Of a DNA stretch of 64,000 nucleotides, positions 54,647 through 63,920 are shown one piece after another. The stretch's first letter is position 1. Each line of letters starts with the position of its first letter. Location of the stretch: NCBI RefSeq assembly GCF_004364585.1, contig NZ_SOAN01000010.1:40679-104678 (forward strand), in the 5' to 3' direction. A program made the translations under genes and the position numbers. Origin of the DNA: Nesterenkonia aurantiaca (GTDB lineage: Bacteria > Actinomycetota > Actinomycetes > Actinomycetales > Micrococcaceae). Below the pieces are notes generated by a model. It was given only the letters and a program-made list of their open reading frames with translations. It was not told the DNA's origin and did no database searches.

Positions 54647-54732
54647 TGGCTCAACTCTACGCATCTGCCCGTGTCCCTGGTGGGAGATACGATCGCAGGG
54701 CAGCGGAAATCACGGCGAGGGGGTGGATCAGC

Positions 54733-56751
54733 GTGGCGCAGGAGCCGACATTACAGGCGGGGCAGCAGTCGAACCAGCCAGCCCTGCTGGACTCGCTCGC
54801 GCCTGCGCCTGCCGCGCAGCTGCCCGCCGGGGCCACCGAAGAGCTCCCCGTGGCGGAGGTGCTGCTGGAGTCTGCAGTGCCCCACCTGGATCGCCCGTTC
54901 GACTACGTGGTGCCCATCGACCTCGCCGAGAAGATCGTTCCCGGCTGCCGGGTGAAGCTGCGGTTCTCCGGTCGGGAGATGACTGGATATGTGCTGCGCC
55001 GCAAGCAGGAGCCCTCCACCGCCTCACGGCTCTCCCTGATCACCAAGCTCGTCACCGCCCTGCCGGTGCTCTCCCAGGACATCCTGGAGCTCGCCCAGCA
55101 GGTCGCCGAACGCGGCGCCGGGGTCACCGCAGATGTGCTGCGCGCCGCCATCCCACCTCGGGCGGCCCGGGTGGAGAAGGACTACGCCGGCCTGCGCGCC
55201 CCCGCTGCCGATCTCGACCCCGAGAACCCCCGTCCACGCAGCGCCGCGCTGGCGCTGAAGTCCTATGGGGAGCAGTCGTGGACGACCCAGGTGCTGGATC
55301 GGGTGCACGAGTGTCTGGCGGGGGAGGGTGACGCCGTGGTGGTGGTGCCGGACCAGCGCGACGTCGAAGCCCTGATGGAGGTGCTCACCGGGACGCTGGG
55401 CAGCGGGGTCGCGGTGCAGCTGACCGCCGAGATGGGTTCCTCCGCGCGGTACCGTTCGTTCCTGGATCTGCGCTACGGACAGGCCCGAGTCGCTGTGGGC
55501 ACCCGTTCGGCGGTGTTCGCCCCGGTGGCCCGGCTGCGGCTGCTCATGGTCTTTGAGGACGGCGAGCAGACCCACGCTGCGCCACGCGCGCCGTATCACC
55601 ATGTGCGTGAGGTGGCGCTGCTGCGAACGGTGCAGACCGGCGCTGAGCTGGTGATGCTCTCCACCTCGCGCAGCCTGGAGGTGCAGCGGCTGGTCGAGCG
55701 CGGCTGGCTCGCCGAGGCGGCGCCCGAGCGGGAGGACCGCCGGACCGCGGCGCCGCGGATGATCGCCACCGCCGACTCCTATGAACAGGAGCGCGAACCG
55801 GCCTTCCGAGCGGCCAGGCTCCCCGCGGCCGCGTATAAGGCGGCCCGGGACGGGCTGACGCAGGGACCGGTGCTGATCCAGGTCGCACGCAGCGGGTTCA
55901 TCCCGGCGGTGCTCTGTGAACGCTGCCGCAGCCGCCAGCAGTGCCCGCAGTGCCACGGACCCCTGAGCCTGCCAGCTCATCACGGGCAGTCCCGGACGCT
56001 GAAGTGCCGCTGGTGCGGGCTGCACCACCGCAACCACCGCTGTACCGAGTGCGGCTCCACCACCTTCCGGGCTGGCACTCGTGGGGCTGATCGCACCGCC
56101 CAGGAGCTCGGCCGCGCCTTCCCGAACACCCCGGTGATCTCCTCGACCTCGGATCATCCGATCGCCGAGGTCGGACAGGAGCCAGCCCTGGTGGTCAGCA
56201 CGCCCGGAGTGGAGCCCGTGGCGCAGACCGGCTACGCCGCCGCGCTGCTGCTCGACGGGGACACCCAGCTCAGCCGTGAGGGCCTGGACGTGCCCCGCCA
56301 GGTGCTCTCCCGCTGGTTCCGCGCGGCCTCGCTGGTGCGCCCGCACAAGACTCACGGCGGCACCGTGGTGATCACCGCCGACGCCGAGGAGCTCACCGCC
56401 GCTCTGGTGCGCTGGGATCCGGTGGCCTATGCCCGCAGGGAGCTGTACAGCCGATTGGAGCTGGGACTGCCGCCGGCACAGCGGATGCTCAGCCTCACCG
56501 GAGACCCGGCCGAGGCTGAGGCCTTCCTCGCCCAGGTGCAGCTGCCCGAGGGCAGGGCGTGGATCGGGCCTGCGGCGCTGGATGATGGGCGGCACCGCTA
56601 CCTGCTGTTCTTCGGGTACGCCGAGGCCGCCGCAGTGGTCACCGAGATCCGTCGGATCCGACGCACCCACAGCGCGGCGCCCCCGGGAGCCGCACGCGGC
56701 AGCCGCGGTCTGCGGATCGCCATGGACGACATCGCAAGCCTGCAGTTCTGA
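54733..56751 (+). CDS. priA: Primosomal protein N' (PriA), helicase-inactive actinobacterial form
   Basis: 672 residues from GTG 54733, 9 bases after GAGGGGG. The N-terminal DNA-binding part (VLLESAVPHLDRPFDYVVP, FSGREMTGYVL) is typical of PriA, as are VGTRSAVFAPVA and the Cys-rich zinc region CERCRSRQQCPQC with CRWCGLHH and CTECGS. The Walker A motif expected before VVVVPDQRDVEAL is absent, and the DEAH box is changed to FEDGEQTH, so ATP-driven unwinding is unlikely. Such PriA proteins are known in actinobacteria and may only help restart replication as structural factors. Confidence 0.92.
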   Translation: MAQEPTLQAGQQSNQPALLDSLAPAPAAQLPAGATEELPVAEVLLESAVPHLDRPFDYVVPIDLAEKIVPGCRVKLRFSGREMTGYVLRRKQEPSTASRLSLITKLVTALPVLSQDILELAQQVAERGAGVTADVLRAAIPPRAARVEKDYAGLRAPAADLDPENPRPRSAALALKSYGEQSWTTQVLDRVHECLAGEGDAVVVVPDQRDVEALMEVLTGTLGSGVAVQLTAEMGSSARYRSFLDLRYGQARVAVGTRSAVFAPVARLRLLMVFEDGEQTHAAPRAPYHHVREVALLRTVQTGAELVMLSTSRSLEVQRLVERGWLAEAAPEREDRRTAAPRMIATADSYEQEREPAFRAARLPAAAYKAARDGLTQGPVLIQVARSGFIPAVLCERCRSRQQCPQCHGPLSLPAHHGQSRTLKCRWCGLHHRNHRCTECGSTTFRAGTRGADRTAQELGRAFPNTPVISSTSDHPIAEVGQEPALVVSTPGVEPVAQTGYAAALLLDGDTQLSREGLDVPRQVLSRWFRAASLVRPHKTHGGTVVITADAEELTAALVRWDPVAYARRELYSRLELGLPPAQRMLSLTGDPAEAEAFLAQVQLPEGRAWIGPAALDDGRHRYLLFFGYAEAAAVVTEIRRIRRTHSAAPPGAARGSRGLRIAMDDIASLQF

Positions 56752-56780
56752 TGACGCAGTTCTGATCCTGCAGTTCTGAT
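56739..56780 (+). repeat. Three 14-bp tandem repeats at the priA stop
   Basis: CCTGCAGTTCTGAT (56739-56752), GACGCAGTTCTGAT (56753-56766) and CCTGCAGTTCTGAT (56767-56780). The first contains the last codons and TGA of priA. Non-coding afterwards. Confidence 0.85.
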
Positions 56781-56809
56781 CCTGCGGATCAGGGGCGGCG
56801 CGAGGGTGC

Positions 56810-57937
56810 TCAGTCCAAGGTGGAGATGAAGCGGCGCAGCGCCCGGGCCGCCTGCGCCGGCTTCTCGTAGTGCAGCAGATGACCGGTCTCACACAGCACC
56901 TCGGTGTGCGCCCGTGGGATCATTGCGCGCAGACGCCGCTGCCCGGCCGGGGTGCTCAACTGATCTTTCGCCCCCGGCGCCAGCAGCACCGGCAGCTCCA
57001 GCCGGTCGGCGAACTCGGTCACGGTGTGCCGGCTGGAGGCCCAATAGGCCTGCAGCAGCGTGTGCGGGTCCGCGTAGCCGCTGAAATGCTGCCGGTGCTG
57101 ATCCCGGATATACGCGACCTGATCCGGCTCGCGGGTGACGATCATGGAGGCGTTGGTGACCGCCTGCGCCAGCGGAGACCGCAGCAGCGCCTGCGCCAAC
57201 CGCTCGGGCAGCCACTGGCTTGCTCGGTAGTACAGATCCACGGCGGCCGCGCCGGGGAGCAGTCTGCCGGTGAAGATGTCATTGCTGATCGGGGCCAACA
57301 GCCCCAGCCCCGCCCAGCGCCGAGGTTCCTGCGGCGGCGCCGCGGGGTTGGTCTGCGCGGCGTGGGCCGCTGGGTTGGTCTGCGCGGCGTGGGCCGCGAC
57401 GATGATCGAACCGAAGGAGTGACCCACCAGGACATCCCCAGCCCCCAGCTCCAGGGCCTCCGCCAGTGCCTCCACGAAGCCCGCATAGGCGTCCAGGGTG
57501 TGCTTAGCGGGGCCCTGCTTGCCTGGACCCTGCTTGCTTGGACCCTGCTCCGCGGGACCGTGCTTTCCGGGGAGAGAGTCGGCTGCGTCGCTGGTGGCGC
57601 GCTGCAGCGGCGGGGTCGCCCCGAAGCCGGGAAGGTCCGGGACGAAGACCTCGAACTCCGGCAGCGCGTCCACGATCAGCGCCATCCCGTGATGGTCCCC
57701 GCGGAAGCCGTGGATCAGCAGCAGCCGGCGCGCCGGAGCCTGCGACGCGGCAGAGGGACCGGGCTCCGACGCCTCGGCGGGGTAGTGCCAGACCGCAGCC
57801 GTCGTGCCCAGCCATGCGCCGCCGTCGTCGACGGTCTCCCGTCCGGGACTGCTCACGACCCTTCGAGCGGTGAAGTCCACCGGGACGTCTCGTCTGATTC
57901 CTGCCCGAACTGGGTGCTCGGTCCACGTCTGGCTCAC
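56810..57937 (-). CDS. Alpha/beta hydrolase with tandem-repeat insertions
   Basis: 375 residues from GTG 57937. Core features: LLLIHGFRGDHHGMALIV (oxyanion), VPDLPGFGATPP, nucleophile elbow VGHSFGSIIVA, acid region LPVLLAPGAKDQLSTPAGQ, late His in CETGHLLHYEKP. It is probably cytosolic; substrate unknown. Two insertions look recent: pentapeptide units (GKHGP, AEQGP, SKQGP, GKQGP) after DAADSLP, and a doubled 9-residue unit AAHAAQTNP after the nucleophile strand. TAGGCT (57949-57944) ends 6 bases before the GTG. It is divergent from leuS. Confidence 0.8.
   Translation of the reverse strand: MSQTWTEHPVRAGIRRDVPVDFTARRVVSSPGRETVDDGGAWLGTTAAVWHYPAEASEPGPSAASQAPARRLLLIHGFRGDHHGMALIVDALPEFEVFVPDLPGFGATPPLQRATSDAADSLPGKHGPAEQGPSKQGPGKQGPAKHTLDAYAGFVEALAEALELGAGDVLVGHSFGSIIVAAHAAQTNPAAHAAQTNPAAPPQEPRRWAGLGLLAPISNDIFTGRLLPGAAAVDLYYRASQWLPERLAQALLRSPLAQAVTNASMIVTREPDQVAYIRDQHRQHFSGYADPHTLLQAYWASSRHTVTEFADRLELPVLLAPGAKDQLSTPAGQRRLRAMIPRAHTEVLCETGHLLHYEKPAQAARALRRFISTLD
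57345..57398 (+). repeat. 27-bp tandem duplication in the hydrolase gene
   Basis: Copies at 57345-57371 and 57372-57398 begin GGGTTGGTCTGCGCGGCG and differ only in the last base; encoded in frame as AAHAAQTNP twice on the minus strand. Confidence 0.9.
57501..57575 (+). repeat. Five 15-bp tandem units in the hydrolase gene
   Basis: Units TGCTTAGCGGGGCCC, TGCTTGCCTGGACCC, TGCTTGCTTGGACCC, TGCTCCGCGGGACCG and TGCTTTCCGGGGAGA run without gaps and keep the reading frame, giving pentapeptides of the form xK(Q/H)GP on the minus strand. Confidence 0.85.
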
Positions 57938-57963
57938 TGGCCCAGCCTACCGGGGAACTCAAT

Positions 57964-57969
57964 TAGACT
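57964..57969 (+). promoter_or_regulatory. -10 box of leuS
   Basis: TAGACT lies 45 bases before GTG 58015; no convincing -35 is seen. The leader is too short for a T-box. Confidence 0.5.
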
Positions 57970-58014
57970 GGCGGGGTCCAAGATACGACCCGACGACGAC
58001 GAGGTGCCCCCCAG

Positions 58015-60570
58015 GTGAGCCACGCGAGCGAAACCGCTGCAGCCGATACCACTGCGACGCAGCCCAGCAGCCCTTCGGCTGACGCCCAGGGTGGCGAGAA
58101 GAAGCAGTACTCCTTCCAGGAGATGGAGGCCCGCTGGCTGCCCCTCTGGGAGGAACAGGGCACCTTCGTGGTGGACCCGGCGGACACCCGGGAGAAGAAG
58201 TACGTGCTGGACATGTTCCCGTACCCCTCCGGCGATCTGCACATGGGTCACGCCGAGGCCTTCGCCATCGGGGACATCCCCGCCCGGTACGCCCGGCTGC
58301 GCGGCTACAACGTGCTGCACCCGATCGGCTGGGACTCCTTCGGGCTGCCGGCCGAGAACGCGGCGATCAAGAACGACGCCCACCCTGCGGACTGGACCTA
58401 CGCCAACATCGAGACCCAGGCGGCGTCCTTCAAGCGTTACGGGATCAGCACCGACTGGACCCGCCGGCTGCACACCTCCGACGAGTCCTACTACCGGTGG
58501 ACCCAGTGGCTGTTCCTGCAGTTCTACAACAAGGGCCTGGCGTATAAGAAGGATTCCCCGGTCAACTGGTGCCCGAAGGACCAGACCGTGCTGGCCAATG
58601 AGCAGGTCGTCGAGGGTGCCTGTGAACGCTGCGGGACTGCGGTGATCAAGAAGTCGCTGAACCAGTGGTACTTCAAGATCACCGATTACGCCGACCGGCT
58701 CCTGGAGGACATGGACGAGCTCAAGGGCCACTGGCCCGACCGGGTGCTCTCGATGCAGCGCAACTGGATCGGCCGCTCCACCGGCGCCTCCGTGCGCTAT
58801 CAGATCCCCGCCGCGCAGGGCGCGCCCGAGCACCCCCCGGTGGAGGTCTTCACCACCCGCCCCGACACCCTCTACGGGGTCACCTTCATGGTGGTCGCCG
58901 CCGACGCCGACCTGGCGATGGAACTGGTCACCGACGGTCAGCGCGACGAGCTTGAGGCCTACCGGGCCGCGCTGGGCAGCGTCTCCGACATCGAGCGCCA
59001 GTCCGCCGAGCGGGAACGCACCGGGGTCTTCCTGGGCCGCCATGCGATCCACCCGGTCACCGGTGAAGAGCTGCCCCTGTGGGCCTCGGACTATGTGCTC
59101 GCCGACTACGGCACCGGCGCCGTGATGGGCGTGCCCGCCCATGACCAGCGCGATCTGGAGTTCGCCCGCACCATGGGGCTGAAGGTCCGCGTGGTGGTCG
59201 ACACCGGCGAAGAGGACCCGGCCGAGACCGGCATCGCCACCGCCGGTGAGGGCACCGCGATCAACTCCCCGGCCTGGGACGGGCTGAACAAGGACGCCGC
59301 GATCGCGCGCGCCATCGAGGTGCTCGCGGAGAATACGGTGGGCGAAGCCAAGGTCAACTACCGACTGCGCGACTGGCTGCTCTCCCGGCAGCGCTTCTGG
59401 GGCGCGCCGATCCCGATCATCCACTGTGCCGACTGCGGCGAGGTCCCGGTGCCCGAGGACCAGCTGCCGGTGAAGCTGCCCACCGGCATGCGCGGCGAGC
59501 AGCTGGCGCCGAAGGGAAAGTCCCCGCTGGCCGGTGCCACCGACTGGGTCAACGTGGAGTGTCCCTCCTGCAGCGGCGCCGCCACCCGGGACACCGACAC
59601 CATGGACACCTTCGTGGACTCCTCCTGGTACTACCTGCGCTATATCGACCCGAACAACGACGCCGAGATCTTCCCCAGCGAGGAGATCAACAAGTGGCTG
59701 CCGGTGGATCAGTACGTGGGCGGCGTCGAGCACGCCATCCTGCACCTGCTCTACTCCCGGTTCTTCACCAAGGTGCTCTTCGACCTGGGCCTGGTGAACT
59801 TCACCGAGCCGTTCAAGGCGCTGCTGAACCAGGGTCAGGTGCTCAACGGGGGCAAGGCCATGTCCAAGTCTCTGGGCAACGGGGTGAACCTCGGCGAGCA
59901 GCTCGACATCTACGGCGTCGACGCGATCCGGCTGACCATGGTCTTCGCCTCCCCGCCGGAGGACGACGTGGACTGGGCCGACGTCTCGCCCTCGGGCTCC
60001 GCGAAGTTCCTGGCCCGTGCCTGGCGCTTCGCCCAGGATGTCAGCTCCGAGGCCGGCGTCGACCCAGCCCATGGCGCCAAGGCGCTGCGCGTGGTCACCC
60101 ACCGGACCATCCAGGACGCCGCGCAGCTGGTGGAGGACAAGAAGTTCAACGTGGTGATCGCTCGCACCATGGAGCTGGTCAACGCGGCCCGCAAGGAGAT
60201 CGACTCCGGCGCCGGCGCGGCCGATCCTGCCGTGCGCGAGGCCGCCGAGGTCACCGCGCAGATCCTCTCCCTGGTCGCGCCCTACACCGCCGAGGACATG
60301 TGGGCCCTGCTCGGCCACCAGCCCTCGGTGGCGAACTCCGCCTGGCCCGCAGTGGATGAATCGCTGCTGGTCCAGGACACCGTCACCGCGGTGGTCCAGG
60401 TCAAGGGGAAGCTGCGAGACAAGCTGGAGGTCGCCGCAGACATCACCGAAGCCGAACTCGAGGCCCAGGCGTTGGCGCTGCCACGGATCCAGAAGTACAT
60501 CGCCGAGGGTGGCGGAGTGCGCAAGGTGATCGTGCGTGCACCCAAGCTGGTCAACGTCGTGACGGGCTGA
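58015..60570 (+). CDS. leuS: Leucyl-tRNA synthetase
   Basis: 851 residues from GTG 58015. Class I HIGH motif as HMGH at 76-79 ([15 protein letters not shown]). The KMSKS loop is KAMSKSLGN near 614-622, with Ala replacing the first Lys, a variant I recall from related actinobacteria. The CP1 editing domain has [14 protein letters not shown] and [15 protein letters not shown]; zinc-binding Cys pairs CADCGE and CPSC are present. The first 25 residues are a variable extension. The stop overlaps degV (TGATG). Confidence 0.97.
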   Translation: MSHASETAAADTTATQPSSPSADAQGGEKKQYSFQEMEARWLPLWEEQGTFVVDPADTREKKYVLDMFPYPSGDLHMGHAEAFAIGDIPARYARLRGYNVLHPIGWDSFGLPAENAAIKNDAHPADWTYANIETQAASFKRYGISTDWTRRLHTSDESYYRWTQWLFLQFYNKGLAYKKDSPVNWCPKDQTVLANEQVVEGACERCGTAVIKKSLNQWYFKITDYADRLLEDMDELKGHWPDRVLSMQRNWIGRSTGASVRYQIPAAQGAPEHPPVEVFTTRPDTLYGVTFMVVAADADLAMELVTDGQRDELEAYRAALGSVSDIERQSAERERTGVFLGRHAIHPVTGEELPLWASDYVLADYGTGAVMGVPAHDQRDLEFARTMGLKVRVVVDTGEEDPAETGIATAGEGTAINSPAWDGLNKDAAIARAIEVLAENTVGEAKVNYRLRDWLLSRQRFWGAPIPIIHCADCGEVPVPEDQLPVKLPTGMRGEQLAPKGKSPLAGATDWVNVECPSCSGAATRDTDTMDTFVDSSWYYLRYIDPNNDAEIFPSEEINKWLPVDQYVGGVEHAILHLLYSRFFTKVLFDLGLVNFTEPFKALLNQGQVLNGGKAMSKSLGNGVNLGEQLDIYGVDAIRLTMVFASPPEDDVDWADVSPSGSAKFLARAWRFAQDVSSEAGVDPAHGAKALRVVTHRTIQDAAQLVEDKKFNVVIARTMELVNAARKEIDSGAGAADPAVREAAEVTAQILSLVAPYTAEDMWALLGHQPSVANSAWPAVDESLLVQDTVTAVVQVKGKLRDKLEVAADITEAELEAQALALPRIQKYIAEGGGVRKVIVRAPKLVNVVTG

Positions 60571-61571
60571 TGAGCCCCCGGCCAGCAGAACGCTGCCAGC
60601 AGAGCCTGGCCCGATGGCGCAGCGCCCTCGAGGCCGACCTGTTGGCGCGGCGGGCTGCGGTGCCGGGGCGCAAACCCAATCTGCGCCGCAAGAAGGGGCG
60701 CATCGCGGTAGTGACCGACTCCTCCTGCTCGCTTCCGGTGGATCGTGGAACCCAGGAGGTGCTGCTGGGCCCGGTCGGGGTCAACGTCATCTCGGTGCCG
60801 ATCCCGGTGATGATCGGGGATCAGATCTACCCGGAGACCAGTCACGAGCTGGACCGAGATCTGCCCCTGGCGCTGGCCCAGGGGAGCCCGGTGCGCACGT
60901 CTCGGCCGTCTCCGGGACGGTTGCTGGAGTCCTACGAGTCGCTGCGGGCCCAGGGCTACGCCGGGGTGGTGTCCATCCACCTCTCGGCGAAGCTCTCCGG
61001 CACCGTGGAGGCCGCCCGGCTGGCCGCGGGAGAGCTGGACTTTCCGGTCATCGTGGTCGATTCCCGCCAGGCCGGCCTGGGTCTGGGGCACAGCGTGATC
61101 GACGCGGCGATCACCGCGCAGCTCGGCGGATCCCTGGCGGCGGTCGCGGAGGCCGCGACACGCAGCGCCCACGCCGCAGAGACGATGTTCGTGCTGCCCA
61201 ACCTGGACCAGCTGCGCCGCGGGGGACGGATCAACGCGATGTCCACACTGATCGGGGGACTGCTCTGGGTCAAGCCGCTGTTGCAGCTTACCGAGGGCGA
61301 GATCCAGCCCATGGAGCGTCCGCGCACCATGCCGCGCGCCCTGGAACGACTTCAGGCCCGGGTGGCGCAGCACGCCCACGGCATGGACGCGCCGCGCTTG
61401 GGAGTGCATGGATTCGGCAACCCGGCCCAGGCGCTGGAGCTGGCAGAGACGCTGGCCCCGCTCTCCGCGGCCCCGGTGCCGGTGGTGGACCTTCCCCCCG
61501 CCCTGGGCGCTCACCTCGGCCTGGGAGCGCTGGCCGTGTCGTTGAACCCGGCCCTGCCCACCACCTCCTGA
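60570..61571 (+). CDS. DegV family protein
   Basis: 333 residues. The DegV domain starts near residue 45 (GRIAVVTDSSCSLP) after a 44-residue basic extension. Further motifs: VRTSRPSPGRLLESYE and VSIHLSAKLSGTVEAARLA, plus LPNLDQLRRGGRINA at the fatty-acid pocket end. The family binds fatty acids and can serve as the FakB subunit of fatty-acid kinase; no fakA is nearby. It follows leuS in the conserved leuS-degV-comEA-comEC order. Confidence 0.88.
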   Translation: MSPRPAERCQQSLARWRSALEADLLARRAAVPGRKPNLRRKKGRIAVVTDSSCSLPVDRGTQEVLLGPVGVNVISVPIPVMIGDQIYPETSHELDRDLPLALAQGSPVRTSRPSPGRLLESYESLRAQGYAGVVSIHLSAKLSGTVEAARLAAGELDFPVIVVDSRQAGLGLGHSVIDAAITAQLGGSLAAVAEAATRSAHAAETMFVLPNLDQLRRGGRINAMSTLIGGLLWVKPLLQLTEGEIQPMERPRTMPRALERLQARVAQHAHGMDAPRLGVHGFGNPAQALELAETLAPLSAAPVPVVDLPPALGAHLGLGALAVSLNPALPTTS

Positions 61572-61678
61572 GGCTGCGCACCAGGTTCTCCGGCTCGGAC
61601 CGGTCTTCCCCAACCCTGGACTGAGGACGACGCCGCGGCCCGCTGCGCACAGCGGATGCTGAACCGCGCATCCGAGTC

Positions 61679-61699
61679 GATCACGGTCCTAGCGTGATC
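61679..61699. promoter_or_regulatory. Operator-like palindrome over the comEA promoter
   Basis: GATCACG (61679-61685), seven bases, CGTGATC (61693-61699): perfect 7-7-7 dyad. The -10 box TAGCGT (61690-61695) lies inside it and ends 6 bases before ATG 61702. A bound regulator would occlude the promoter. Confidence 0.5.
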
Positions 61700-61701
61700 C
61701 C

Positions 61702-62649
61702 ATGGAGGACCGAGCTGAGGAGCAGCTGACACGTCGGGAGCGGCTGCGCGCGGAGCGCGAAATCGAACACGCCGCCCCGGCCAGGATCCGGTTGAAGCTG
61801 GCCGGCGTGATCGTGATCGTCATCGCCCTGCTGAGCTGGCTCGCCGTGTCCTGGTTCAGCAGCACCGCTCCGTCGGGAGCGCCCACCCTGCCGGAACCCC
61901 CGCAGCTGCAGGGCGCGGAACATTCCGGAGCGGGCCCTGGTGGCGGCCCTGGAGACGGCCCCGGTGGCGCATCGGGTCAGGCCGATGCTTCTTCGATGCC
62001 GAACAGCCCCGGCGCCTCCGCCGTGACCGACACCGGGCCCGGCACCGGACCCGAGGGTGCCTCGGATGGGATGCAGAGCGCTGAGCCGGGTGCGCAGGAG
62101 ACGAGCCTTGTGGTGGTCCACGTGGGCGGTGCGGTGGTGGACCCGGGCGTGGTGGAGCTCGCCGCCGGGGCACGTGTGCATGAGGCGATCGAGGCCGCAG
62201 GCGGAATCACCTCGAAGGCAGATCCAGGTGGGCTGAATCTCGCCGCGCCGGTTCAGGACGGCACTCAGATCTGGGTGCCCACACCGGAGGAGCTTGAGAC
62301 CGGGACCGGACCCCCGGATACCGGGCAGGACTCACCCGGGCCGCCGGGGACGTTGCCCGGCTCTGGTCCGGGGACAGCGCCCGGCTCTGGTCCGGGGACA
62401 GCGCCCGGAACAGCACCCGCCCCGGGGGCAGGAGCAGCACCCGGGGCCGGTGCCGGTGACCTGATCAACCTCAACACCGCCGATGCCACAACACTTCAGG
62501 AGCTCCCCGGGATCGGACCGGCGCTCTCGGAGCGGATCATCAGTTACCGCGAGGCCAATGGCCCCTTCGGCTCGCTGGAAGAGCTTGCCGGGGTCAGCGG
62601 CATCGGGCCTGTGATCCTGGCGGATGCGGAGGGTCTGGTGACCTGGTGA
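61702..62649 (+). CDS. comEA: Competence protein ComEA (helix-hairpin-helix DNA receptor)
   Basis: 315 residues from ATG 61702. A cytoplasmic basic stretch leads to one transmembrane helix (about 34-53, AGVIVIVIALLSWLAVSWF). Then a Gly/Pro/Ser linker, an SLBB domain (VVVHVGGAVVDPGVVELAAG), a second Pro/Gly linker partly made of a doubled 8-residue unit, and the C-terminal HhH pair (LINLNTADATTLQELPGIG and GSLEELAGVSGIGPVIL). It binds incoming DNA outside the membrane. The stop overlaps the comEC GTG by four bases. Confidence 0.93.
   Translation: MEDRAEEQLTRRERLRAEREIEHAAPARIRLKLAGVIVIVIALLSWLAVSWFSSTAPSGAPTLPEPPQLQGAEHSGAGPGGGPGDGPGGASGQADASSMPNSPGASAVTDTGPGTGPEGASDGMQSAEPGAQETSLVVVHVGGAVVDPGVVELAAGARVHEAIEAAGGITSKADPGGLNLAAPVQDGTQIWVPTPEELETGTGPPDTGQDSPGPPGTLPGSGPGTAPGSGPGTAPGTAPAPGAGAAPGAGAGDLINLNTADATTLQELPGIGPALSERIISYREANGPFGSLEELAGVSGIGPVILADAEGLVTW
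62355..62402 (+). repeat. 24-bp tandem duplication in the comEA linker
   Basis: GCCCGGCTCTGGTCCGGGGA plus CAGC occurs at 62355-62378 and identically at 62379-62402, in frame, doubling a Gly/Ser/Pro/Thr unit. Confidence 0.9.
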
Positions 62650-63920
62650 CGCCTGGGAAGCCGCTGGACCTGCGGCTGCTGCCCGCCGCGCTGGCCGCCT
62701 GGGCGGCGGCGCTCATGGCGGTGCATCTGCCGTGGGAGTCGGCGCTGCGGCTGGGCTGGAGCTTCCTGGGTGGTGCCGCGCTGCTGGGCCTCAGTGCCGG
62801 TCTGTTCACGCGGCTCGTTGCCCATCCGGTGACGCTGCATGCGCTGCTGTGCTGCGTCTTGGTAGGAGTCGTCGCGCTCCAGGCGGGGACAGACGCTCGG
62901 GCGCATGCGATGAGCGGATGGGTGCAGGCGGTGCAGGGCGACGCCCCGGTCATGGTGACGCTGCGGATCTCTGGCCAACCGCAGCTGCTGGCCACCCCGG
63001 GGTTCGGCGGTGAGGCACGGGTCATGGCCCACGGGGTCGTGGAGACGGCGACCATGATGGGGGAGCCGCTTCCCGTCCTTGTAGATGCTCCGGTGGTGAT
63101 GATTCAAGCTGTCTCAGCGGACTTCGACCCTGAGAACCCAGGAGAACCTGAACCCGCGCCCGGTGAGACACCCGTCGAGGACTCTGTCGAGGACCTCGTC
63201 GATGTGTCCGGCGGTAAGACTGCCGCACGGGGCCTGCCGCTCATCACGGGTCAGCGCTATCAGGGGCTGGTGAAGCTCAGCCCCACTGACCCGGGCCAGC
63301 GGGAGACCGCTGTGCTCTTTCCGTTCGGGGAGGAGCTGGAACGGCTCCCCGCAGATCCTCGCGCCGAGTTCACCGAGATCTTCAACGAACTGCGCTCTGC
63401 CACCGTGGCCGCGTCCTCCCACGCGGTGGGCGACGCTCCGGGACTGCTGCCGGGGCTGATCCTGGGAGACCGGACACACCAGGATCAGGAGGTCCGCGAG
63501 GCGATGCGCGCGGCGGGCCTGAGCCACCTGACCGCGGTGAGCGGAGCAAACTGCGCGCTGGTCATGGGCGCTCTGATGGGAATCGTGCGCCTGATGCGGG
63601 CACCGCGCTGGATGACTGTCCCGGTGGCGCTGATCGGGCTGGTGCTGTTCGTGCTGCTGGTACACCCTGAGCCCAGCGTGATCCGAGCCGGAGTGATGGG
63701 CAGCATCGCCGCGTTCTCGCTCTTCGCCGGGCGCGGTCGCTCCGCGTTCTCGCTGCTCTGCCTCTGCGTGCTGGGCCTGCTGGTGTTTGACCCGTTCTAC
63801 GCCACCGAACCGGCGTTCCAGCTCAGCGCGGCGGCCACGGCCGGGATCGTAGTGATCGGAACGCGGATCCGGGAGCGCCTGGAGAGGTTTCTGCCAGCGG
63901 TGCTGGTGAGCCGCCCCCTC
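62646..63920 (+). pseudogene. comEC: ComEC DNA channel, interrupted by an insertion sequence
   Basis: 425 codons of ComEC are open from GTG 62646: N-terminal helices, an OB-like extracellular region, and the competence channel domain with LILGDRTHQDQEVREAMR, AGLSHLTAVSGANCALV and FQLSAAATAGIVVIG. The homology stops at about 63920, where IS sequence begins, and a TAG at 63924-63926 inside the IS ends the frame. ComEC is usually 700-800 residues with more helices and a C-terminal metallo-beta-lactamase-like domain, so nearly half is missing here. DNA uptake by this system is probably lost unless a second copy exists. Confidence 0.88.

Noticed and set aside
57501..57575. Short repeats resembling a CRISPR array
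   Set aside because: Units are 15 bases with no spacers and lie in frame in a coding region; no cas gene is nearby.
57938..58014. T-box leader ahead of leuS (and of aspS or hisS)
   Set aside because: The gaps are too short for a T-box and show neither the T-box sequence nor a specifier stem.
57934..60318. A 794-codon open frame antisense to leuS
   Set aside because: It mirrors leuS in a GC-rich genome where the reverse frame rarely contains stops; its composition is low-complexity Gly/Val/His/Arg with no domain. The same applies to long antisense frames opposite carB, leuA, ctaD, dnaJ and pyrC.
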